From positions 11,860,001 to 11,924,000 of the forward strand of contig CM051515.1 in NCBI GenBank assembly GCA_028015205.1: a stretch of 64,000 nt of DNA. Reading direction: 5' to 3'. The notes beneath the pieces were generated by a model. The model ran no database searches. It worked only from the letters and a program-made list of their open reading frames with translations, and was not told where the DNA came from. Positions 57,701 through 64,000 of this stretch are shown here, in pieces. Position numbers and translations under genes: made by a program. Each line of letters starts with the position of its first letter. Positions within the stretch are counted from its first letter, which is position 1. The DNA is from Mytilisepta virgata. Lineage: Eukaryota; Mollusca; Bivalvia; Mytilida; Mytilidae.

Positions 57701-60700
57701 ATATGCAAACTTTATAAAGGTCCTTCCATAGATGGTTTGCCCCAAATTAAAGTTCATTTGATCTAGGGGTTTCAAAGGGGAAGATCAAAATGTAAAAGTT
57801 TACAGAAGAACGGACGGACGGACGACGGACGCCAAGTGATGACAAAAACTTACATGGCCCGTTGGGCTAGATGAGCTAAAAAATCAGATTTATTATGTGA
57901 CAATGATGTGTTAGAGAATAAGTTTGATTTATATCCTTTTTGCATTAACTCAATATTTCTCTAACATATTAATCACACATTTTTCTCAAATGTTACAAAT
58001 AATTATGTACTTGTAACGCATTAAAAAAAAACAATTTGAGAAATGTGATATAAAGTGACTAGGAAATCCCCACGCATTTTCTTTAATTTATTTTATTCTC
58101 TATTTGTTCATTTTGAACCCATACCATTTCGGCAGATAAAAAGCAGATAATTAAGGAAATATTGCTAGTTTCATTTCTGTAACTATCTGCATAATATTAA
58201 AAAAAGTACTTTCGCCGATTTTCATGAGACCAGGCATAAATGTAGAGTACACAAAAATCCATATAAAGCAGTAATTATTAGTCAAAGTTTAACTAATTTG
58301 GAGACATTACTTAAAATCTTTTTGCACAATGGAAAATGTTTTTTTTGTGCTTATTAATTCATCATAATATCTTTAACCAGTTTTTTAATATTTTGAACTC
58401 GAGTACTCCTGATGAGTTGTCAGTCAACGAAATGGTCATACAGTGCATCAACAATTATTTCGGTATTTTGTGATACGGTTTATTCTTGGTAGAATATAAA
58501 TTATAAGTTCAGTGAAAAGGGCTCATTCGGGTCATTGGACATCATTCTGAAAAAGAACCTCCTACGTACTATTACTACTAATTCTGGTTCCAATTGGCCA
58601 TGTAGCTTCATAGACGATTTTGTAAATTTACTCCCCCCCCCCATCTTTTTTCTATTTTTAACAGCAGCCATGTCGGTTGAAAGTAGGGGATGCCGGATAT
58701 AACTTTGGGAGGGGGCCAACCAAGGTAACGAAACCTCCTCCCTATCTATCCTGACACTCTGGTGTAAAAACCATACTACAAAACCCAATATAGTATGATA
58801 ACCAAGAAAGAGAACGCTTGCTAGAACTGCAAAAATAGACTGACAGATTATTTGGAATACAGGTTCATTTGGAATACAAAAATAAAATCATCAATTTTAC
58901 TTATTGTCTAAAATCATGATCGCCAAAAGTGAGATACCATTTTTGATGCACAATATGTGCACATTTCGTCGATTTACGACCTATCAGTTGTGTTCAAGGC
59001 CATACATGATAAAAACCAAAACAATAATCCAAAAAGTCGAACAGAAAATTGAAAGATGCCAAAAATGACCAAAAAGATTAGATCTTAAACCATCTAATAA
59101 TAGAGCTAAGAAATCTTCGTTTGATTTCAGGACATAAGCGGAATGCCTGAAATTTAAAGGCATAATTTCAATGCCTATGCATTAGTGTATTGTCGCAAAC
59201 ATATATACTTTTAATCATAGATACGAATTTTATAATGAATCGTTCAAGAGATATATTATACTAAGAAAATGTAAATGGAAAACCCAACGATAAAAACCTG
59301 TGAAAGTTCGAAACTCGAGTGTAGGATATTTTATGAATAGACAATTTCAAACCTTTTGCTGCATTGGTTCCACTCGTACTTCCAATCGATGTGTTGAAGT
59401 TTCTTTAGTAGTTTTAAATCTGGAAATACGAAGAGTACACTTAAATTTGTATTCAAATATTTTCCATTAACATGCAATCGTTATTTATACAATGGTACAT
59501 CGTATTACTTTTTCTCTGAACATTGTGAAATAAAATTATTATAAAAAATATCATTTCTGACGCATAATTGATAAGACGTTCGTACATAAGATAAACGCAG
59601 GTGTTACTTGGATCTATTTTGTAGTATGAAAATTAAAGGATGTTTTGTATATTTTGGAATTTTACTAATTATTGTTGAAACCGGAGTCATATATTGTGTT
59701 ATACTGAATGACATGTAGTTATAATATATTACTTGATAGGTATTTTGGTTATATCAAATGACATATTGTGACCTCTTGTTTTCTTCATTTTGGGATGTTT
59801 TAAGGCACAATCATGGCAAAACGGATAGGATTCACTGCAGTCCTGACAACAGCACACTGCTTTTACTTCTTTGCCAACCGCTTTGCAAGTGCTACATAAA
59901 ACCATCTCTTTTGAAATATTTTGAACTGTATGATCTTTGTTTTCTTCTAAAGCTTGATGAAATTCCAAGCATTCTTCACACAAATTTTCCTCACATTCTT
60001 TACAGAAAAAAGTTGCATCAATCTGTTTTTCGCTATATTCGCACGGCTCACAATATATTGCACTTAAAGTTGAGAAGGCATGTTGTGCATCTGAAAAAAA
60101 GATGGAAATTTTCAATTAAAAAATTGTCAGTATTCGTAATTAGTTTGTTAAGTCTATTGAGATTTAAAAACTCAACACTGTTCACCTAAAGTATTTTTTG
60201 TAATCACAAGAATTCTGGCGAAATTTTAAAAAAAAAATATGTGAACACTTAATGAATGTGTTGGAGAATTGTGTAATCTTCTTCAGTCCCTTGTTTTGAC
60301 CCTTTGATTGATTCGAAAATAAAATTAAAACCACAAATGTCGAAAGTGATAATAAAGGTATTAAATATTTTTGGACCCATCCAGGAGTACATGCACAATC
60401 TGACTTCATATCGCTTACATGTATCCAATAAAAGATTTAATTACATTGGGCGAAATCGATTTCAAACCATGAAACATATTTGTAATTAATTTCTTATGTC
60501 ATAAGCAATGAATTGCTTTTTAACTTTTCCTTTAAAGATCTTGTCCTCTGAAACCACTGAGCCAATTTGGACCAAACTTGGTAGCAATGGTCTTTAGATG
60601 GTCTTTCTTCAGATTGTGTCTGATGAACCGAACGATCAACTAAGATGGCCGCCACAGCCAAACTTAGTTTAATATAGGACCCTATTGTAAATTCATTTAA

Positions 60701-62479
60701 AAATCTTCTTGTCTGAAACTACTGAGCAAATTGCAACCAACCTTAGCAGCAATGGTAATAGATGTACCTCTTTCAGAATTGTGTCTGATGAACCGGATGT
60801 TCAATCAAGATGGTCGCCACAGCCGAACTTAGTTTAACAATGGACCAAATGGGAAAATTCATTAAAAAATCTTCTGGTCTGAAACTACTAAGCCAGTTGG
60901 AACTGAACTTGATAGAAATTTGTCCAATGACCTAGAATCTCAACCAAGATGGCCGCCACAGCCGAACGTAGTTTTACATGGGACCCTATGGGAAATTCAT
61001 TTAAAAATCTTCTTGTCTGAAATCACATGGCCAATTGGAACCAAACTTGACTGAAATGGTTCCTAGGTGGTCCTATTTCAGAATTGTGTCCCTGAATGTC
61101 AACCAAGATGGCCACCACAGCTGAACTAAGTTTAACATAGGACTGTTATGGTATTGTAATTATTATGTTTATTTATCTTGGCCTAATTTGTTTTGTGTGG
61201 CCTTATAACATGTATAATATGCTTACATAATACTTATAGTTGTTTACCAAATAATGTTATAACTGCGCAGTTTAGAAATCACTTGACACACTTTTATTTA
61301 CGTTACATCATAATAGATTGTGACTGATTGGATATAATATTCCGTTTGGATTCCCGCAACAGCGACGAGAATTCCAGAAAAAGAAAAGACAAAGGATTTT
61401 GAACAGTTCAGTTGACATTTAATTTTGTATAATATTTTTTTTTGTAAACTTGTATATAATAATTCTTGTTAAATTTTATTATTGATTTGTGTCTTTTGTT
61501 GGCTACAATTTAAAGGTGATTTCGGCCGTAACAGGACCCTATGGGAAAATTCATTAAATAATCTTCTTGTCTGAAATAATTGAGCCAATTAGAACAAGGC
61601 TTGGTAGCAATGGTCCTTAGATTGTCATCTTTCAGAATTGTGTCGCATGACCTGGACTGTCAACCGAGATGGCCGCCACAGCCGAACATAATTTAATATT
61701 GGAGCTTATCGAAAATTCATAACAAAATATTCTTGTCTGAAATTACCGAGAGGTTGGAACCAACCTTTGCAGCAATGGTCCACAGATAGTCCTCATTTAG
61801 AATTGTATCTGTTGACACAAAGTATTAACCAAGATGCCCACAATACCCGAAGTTTTAATCCTATGGGAACTCGTCGCGATATGTAATAGTCAATGCACTA
61901 TCAGACGAGCGTTACAGGCTCCTTGGAGCCTCTTGTTTTTCTTGATACCTATGTTGGTTTTTGAATAAATATCTTTAAGTACAACTGACGCTAATAACAT
62001 TCCTCACCCCCCTCAAATAGGAGATGATTATATCTTGTGGTGGCTGTAACTCATCGTTTAATCCCTTTCAACACATCATTTTGCATTACAGTTCTCAATT
62101 TTAACGCAATTTGAAATATTTTTTTTTGTCAAATCGAGTCGAGTTTGTCCATTATTTAGAGACATTTAAAGAAAAATTTACCAAACAAACAGAATATTTA
62201 TCTGCTCGTACTGTGTATAATAACTTGAACCTAAAACCTATTAAAACTTTTAAAAATTATAGTGGAGGCTATAAAACAAGCATTCATGAAATCTCCTAAG
62301 TAAAGATATGTATACAAATCACATTATTATTATTGTTACAAAATACAACGAAAATTTTCATAGATATTTGTTGAATGATAAAATTAAAACAAAAACTTAG
62401 ATCAAATCATACCTTGAAAATTGTGAAGAATTTTAGGTCTTGCTCCTCCTGTATATTGATATGCTGGTCCTGAAGCCAT
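47405..62479 (-). CDS. B-box / FN3 / AIG1(GIMAP)-like GTPase protein, six exons, 831 aa
   Basis: The coding exons are 62479..62413, 60090..59733, 59419..59353, 57317..56888, 55799..55621 and 48799..47405. All junctions are GT/AG and all phases agree, giving 2,496 nt. Domain order: N-terminus 1-22 ('MASGPAYQYTGGARPK'); two B-box-like zinc modules 23-142; linker 143-164; fibronectin III about 168-262; GTPase with Walker A GATGSGKST at 323-331, switch-II DTPG at 396-399 and TFAD (variant G4 position) at 473-476; coiled coil about 555-608; Cys/His-rich segment about 624-676; second coiled coil about 680-735; basic C-terminus. There is no RING, signal peptide or obvious membrane anchor, so it is probably cytoplasmic. 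GIMAP/AIG1 GTPases are immune-linked and oligomerise on membranes; B-box and coiled coil suggest self-assembly. An immune effector or sensor role is inference. RT and repeat insertions fill the introns. Confidence 0.85.
49050..49745 (-). repeat. Intronic array of about 185-bp units
   Basis: About four units each contain a 'GGTGACTAA', 'TTGAACGAAATCCGATCAG', 'TCTCAGAGGAGTTGCGTCCACAA' and 'CCCATAACTCCCG' order. The end is GACGGACGGACAGACAGATG and CCCTCCGTCACTTTGCGACAGG. It lies in intron 5 of the GTPase gene. Orientation is by analogy with the other arrays. Confidence 0.65.
50270..52410 (-). repeat. Composite of two nested bivalve tandem-repeat elements
   Basis: Element starts and ends occur twice: GAGGCGCAGAGGGCTGAGCC (50273) and GAGGCTCAGAGAGCTGAGCC (51280) at the terminal side, and CATGGCCTTTGACCAGGTGAG (52048) and CATGGCCTTTGGTCAGGTGAG (52383) at the start side. 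Units of about 170 bp carry CAAGTTTCGTTCCATTTGGCC, AACCAATCAGAAACAAGAATTG and GGCGGCCATGTTTGT boxes. This indicates one element inside another. The frames at 50713 to 51775 are repeat shadows. It lies in intron 5. Confidence 0.65.
51858..52030 (+). repeat. GGAC minisatellite
   Basis: Near-continuous ACGGACGG tetranucleotide repeats with small interruptions (GGACGACGG, GGATGG). They form the expanded start region of the tandem-repeat element. The Ser/Pro/Arg-rich frames 51834 to 52088 on the minus strand come from this simple repeat. Confidence 0.85.
52900..53835 (-). mobile_element. 5'-truncated Penelope-like RT element, second subfamily
   Basis: RT coding begins abruptly at about 53835 ('FVKNHSKSNKKYTEDEI'). 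It is open through motif B ('GIPMGTNCAPLLADLFLY'), 'RYIDDVLSLNN' and the C-terminus to the stop at 53104. The tail (CTCAGGTGCTCCGAAAGAGT, ACACCCGCCATGCTGCTCAT) follows the order of the other copies but is clearly diverged. No stop interrupts the 200-plus residues, so the copy is younger or better preserved than most here. It lies in intron 5 of the GTPase gene, same strand. Confidence 0.8.
53836..54790 (+). repeat. Array of about 125-bp units
   Basis: Units recur with 'GAAATTTACCAAAGTTGGAAT', 'AAATGGTTAGCC' and 'TTGCTAGATACATTTCCAA.AAAATGAAGGTCTTA'. The array then degenerates and ends with CGTACACACGTACGTACGTA and AACAATAAACCCGCCGCTTTG, the terminus of a dispersed bivalve repeat. It starts exactly where the truncated RT copy ends, so the RT copy probably inserted into it. 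Confidence 0.6.
54791..55560. other. Intron 5, nothing recognised
   Basis: AT-rich sequence without a usable frame on the gene strand. The 66-residue plus frame at 55188 to 55388 has no motif. Confidence 0.4.
55621..55799 (-). CDS. GTPase gene exon 5: P-loop
   Basis: A T-run acceptor precedes 55799 and the donor is GAG|GTAAAT. It encodes 'TIMFVGATGSGKSTLINGM', a Walker A/G1 motif of the AIG1 and septin-like GTPase group, then 'NYIMGVSWEDPFRFTLI'. The exon enters in phase 1 and leaves in phase 0, matching its neighbours. On its own it looks like an orphan P-loop; the rest of the GTPase is 6.8 kb away. Confidence 0.85.
56888..57317 (-). CDS. GTPase gene exon 4: fibronectin type III domain
   Basis: It starts after TCTGTAG and ends CTAG|GTATGA. 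FN3 hallmarks are the 'IVLQW' strand B Trp, 'SYQIMYKEE' strand C, 'TIQGLKANTSYIFKVRLVN' (Leu and Tyr of strands E-F) and 'FSAESDVITT' (strand G). A basic linker of about 40 residues follows. FN3 here is presumably a protein-interaction module in a cytoplasmic protein. Confidence 0.85.
57410..57885 (-). repeat. Bivalve tandem-repeat element, short copy
   Basis: Two and a half units contain CAGTTAATTTGGCAAATAGTTTC, CCAATCATAAATAAGAATT and GGCCATATTAGTTG. It ends ACGGACGGACGACGGACGCCAAGTGATGACAAA and CATGGCCCGTTGGGCTAGATGAGC. It lies in intron 3 of the GTPase gene. Confidence 0.6.
57890..58925. other. Intron 3, nothing recognised
   Basis: Mostly AT-rich. A 95-residue minus frame (58788 to 58501) has no motif and no acceptor/donor pair of the required phase, so it is not included in the gene. 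Confidence 0.4.
58930..59015 (-). repeat. V-domain-like SINE remnant, inverted
   Basis: Read on the minus strand, CTTGAACACAACTGATAGGTCGTAAATCGACGAAATGTGCACA-type text ends in ATGGTATCTCAC. It matches the core at 8125 to 8200. Confidence 0.5.
59353..59419 (-). CDS. GTPase gene exon 3: short linker
   Basis: A 67-nt exon between TTTCCAG and AAAG|GTTTGA. It adds 22 codons ('TKETSTHRLEVRVEPMQQ') and changes phase from 2 to 0, exactly as exons 2 and 4 require. That fit is the main support for it. Confidence 0.65.
59733..60090 (-). CDS. GTPase gene exon 2: paired B-box zinc region
   Basis: The acceptor TTTTTTTCAG precedes 60090 and the donor is CAA|GTAATA. First module: 'CEPC', 'FFCKECEENLCEECLEFHQ', 'KDH'. 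Second module: 'CSTCKAVG', 'CCQDC', 'FCHDCALKH', 'GH'. The CxxC/H spacing fits the B-box zinc fold used in TRIM proteins for oligomerisation. No RING precedes it. The paralogous broken exon is at 15842 to 16309. Confidence 0.85.
60530..61140 (+). repeat. Bivalve tandem-repeat element, left part
   Basis: Units of about 150 to 170 bp contain GAAACCACTGAGCCAATTTGG, AAACTTGGTAGCAATGGT, AATTGTGTCTGATGAACC, AAGATGGCCGCCACAGCC and ATAGGACCCTATTG. The units continue after the solo LTR at 61538 to 61935. It lies in intron 1 of the GTPase gene. Confidence 0.75.
61144..61533 (+). mobile_element. Solo LTR, short form, with target duplication
   Basis: It starts TGTTATGG and ends GGCCGTAACA (TG...CA). It is flanked by GGAC on both sides (61140..61143 and 61534..61537; possibly AGGAC if the last A is shared). 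The host repeat supplies the empty site: neighbouring units read ATAGGACCCTAT without interruption. Compared with 9279 to 9904 it lacks about 235 bp from the middle, including the TATA-like box. Confidence 0.8.
61538..61940 (+). repeat. Bivalve tandem-repeat element, right part and terminus
   Basis: Two more units of the array follow, then GACGAGCGTTACAGGCTCCTTGGAGCCTCTTG, the family terminus. Confidence 0.7.
62413..62479 (-). CDS. GTPase gene exon 1 (start exon)
   Basis: The ATG at 62479 begins 22 codons rich in Gly, Ala, Tyr and Pro, ending CAAG|GTATGA (phase 1). The leftover G joins AT of the next exon to give Asp. I chose this start because the frame is short, ends in a perfect donor of the required phase, and lies directly upstream of the B-box exon. 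An AG at 48 bp or less upstream (AAAG|ATCAG) could be an acceptor for a 5' UTR exon. Confidence 0.7.
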
Positions 62480-62526
62480 CTGTCCTTTGTCAGATGCATC
62501 GACTGGAACTGATCTTTAATATAAAA

Positions 62527-63266
62527 AATAAATATAACTAAGGAGCAATACAAAAAACGTAATCCATTGGACAGACAAAACCGGGAAGACAAATGAACAA
62601 CCACAAGCACAACAAATAAACACAGAAAACTAAAAACAAAAACACGAACTCCTATAAAAACCAGGAGTGAACGAAAGGTGCTGCGGAAGGGTAAGCTGTT
62701 CTTGCTCCGTATACGGCACCCGTCGTGAAGTCAGTCCGATGGAAGTCACAAATCGGTGAAGGCAAATCAAATGTTACGACAGTTGGAACAGGTCCAACAT
62801 CATCTTAGATATTGGAACACTGTAAAGGTCAATCAATTCGTGATAACAACCGTAAAATGTCCTAAGTGATGACATCAACTGATCCCTGATAAAACCCTGG
62901 TTAAGAAGCTTTTGTGACAGCAGTAATCCTCTTTGTCGAAATTAAGGGTAGCTTTTGCATGCCCTGGAAAATCGATAAGCTGAGAAACGTAGACGCTATA
63001 TGCAGGCGATGCTGATATATTGCTACTCAGGAACGGAAAATTAACAATAGGAAAGTTGACGTCATCACGTTTTGTCTTCAAATATCCCTCATGGTCTATT
63101 TCAAAAGACAAATCCAAATGAGAGAGGACTTTGGTGTATCTGTAGTATCCTTAATTTCAAGCTCACTGCGGTAGATAAGATGTAGAAAGTCTTGGCATTT
63201 ATCGTTCTTTAACGACAACACGTCATCTATATAACGAAAAGTGAAATTAAAGGCTTGGGCTTTTCC
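62527..63266 (-). mobile_element. 5'-truncated Penelope-like RT element upstream of the GTPase gene
   Basis: It begins at about 63266 just before the YIDD motif and continues with several frameshifts ('NFPIVNFPFLSSNI', 'AYSVYVSQLI'). It includes the frame 63117 to 62875, and ends with the tail (CTCCTATAAAAACCAGGAGTG, CGTAATCCATTGGACAGACA) at about 62527. The tail end is 48 bp from the start codon at 62479, in the same orientation. The frame 62610 to 62407, which joins the tail to exon 1, is a chance read-through and not a protein. Confidence 0.8.
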
Positions 63267-63334
63267 TTAGTTTATCAGTCATAACTTGACCTTTCGGTGA
63301 TTAACCATCAAGATGAAGAACAACAATCATGAAA

Positions 63335-63675
63335 ATCAAAGCATTTGTCTTCACTTGGCGTCTGTCGTCCGTTAACTTTTCATATTTGTATCTTCTCCTC
63401 TGAAACCACTTGGCCAAGTGGAATTATATTTGACAGGAAGCATCTATGTAAGGTCCTTTAAAAAGATTGCTCATTTCGTCTAGATCGGATAACAAACATG
63501 GCCGCCATGGCAATTGTTGTTTCTGATTGGCTGAGTTTTCAAAAATCTCTGAAACTCTGGGCCAACAACAGAGAGCATGTATGGGAGGTACTTTATAAAG
63601 TTTCCTCATTTCGTCCTGATCGGACTACAGATATGGCCGTAATGGTCAGTTCTTGTTTCTGATTGGTTCATAAGG
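63335..63675 (+). repeat. Bivalve tandem-repeat element, start and two units
   Basis: CATTTGTCTTCACTTGGCGTCTGTCGTCCGTTAAC, then CTCTGAAACCACTTGGCCAAG, CAAACATGGCCGCCATGGCAATTG and TTGTTTCTGATTGGCT. The array stops at about 63675. Confidence 0.6.
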
Positions 63676-64000
63676 CAAAATCCTGGGTACTTTATTCATG
63701 GCACTTCAGTCCTTTAATACAATTACTTCTCCTAGTTGTAGATCAAAAATGATAAAATTGCATGAATTTTGAATACTCGAGTCTTTTCCTGTCTCGGCTC
63801 TTAAATTAATGTGTCTATAAAAACTTCCTTTGGTAGATATTTACAAATTGTTTGTTTAATTCTGAGGGGAAGGGCTTCAGATTTGAAGTATTGCGCTATG
63901 GGAGACTTATCATGGTTTAAAAACATTTTGGCAGAAAAGTTATGAAAGCAGTTGAGATAAAAGTTATTTCCTCATAAAATTCATCGTCCAAAGTGATTCT
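63676..64000. other. Nothing recognised at the right edge
   Basis: A short AT-rich stretch with no open frame or repeat signature. Upstream exons or the promoter of the GTPase gene may lie here or beyond the window. Confidence 0.35.

Noticed and set aside
62407..62610. 67-residue minus frame joining the RT tail to the GTPase start exon
   Set aside because: The start exon is better read in another frame, which gives a Gly/Tyr-rich N-terminus and a phase-1 donor that fits the B-box exon.
1..64000. CRISPR array, prokaryotic operons, ribosome-binding sites, rRNA genes
   Set aside because: None is present. The tandem arrays have diverged 125- to 380-bp units without unique spacers, and the gene structure is eukaryotic.

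Overview
This window reads as nuclear DNA of a bivalve mollusc. It is strongly AT-rich and intron-rich, has no operon structure, and is packed with repeats. The bivalve assignment is inference. It rests on repeat families whose ends read AGCTCACCTG...GTGAGC next to GTCCGTCGTCCGT-type text, on tRNA-headed and V-domain-like SINE remnants, on a reverse-transcriptase family I know mainly from molluscs and other invertebrates, and on B-box/GTPase proteins of a type expanded in bivalves. I cannot name the genus.

The best-supported host gene lies on the minus strand at 62479..47405. Six exons with consensus splice sites and fully compatible phases give an 831-residue protein: a short N-terminus, a paired B-box-like zinc region, a short linker exon, a fibronectin type III domain, and an AIG1/GIMAP-like GTPase. 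The GTPase is split by a 6.8-kb intron just after its P-loop exon and ends in coiled coils around a Cys/His-rich segment. A decayed tandem copy of the last exon lies downstream (about 46340..47110). A broken B-box exon of the same kind lies at 15842..16309. A second minus-strand gene, mostly coiled coil, is supported by six phase-compatible exons between 31757 and 23099; its first and last exons were not found.

Most of the rest is mobile DNA. One reverse-transcriptase family (FDFSTLYTTI / IPMGTNCAP / YIDDVLS motifs, Penelope-like by inference) has six pieces. They include a nearly full copy at 10770..13552 with a pseudo-LTR tandem layout and a one-base frameshift, and a truncated copy whose 3' end sits 48 bp from the start codon of the GTPase gene. 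A second RT family (about 6975..7446) and a LINE 3' end (1290..1604) are also present. A complete-looking DNA transposon at 32894..34902 has perfect 19-bp terminal inverted repeats, a decayed DUF7869-like transposase and a set of 11-bp subterminal repeats. Other mobile DNA comprises a HARBI1-like remnant, two solo LTRs (one with a target duplication), three inverted-repeat elements (2070..4437, 15265..15798, 26785..29240), tRNA-derived SINEs and several families of short-unit tandem repeats. Stretches where I see nothing are listed as such.

All exon calls come from reading open frames, GT/AG sites and phase by eye. No transcript or database search was available.
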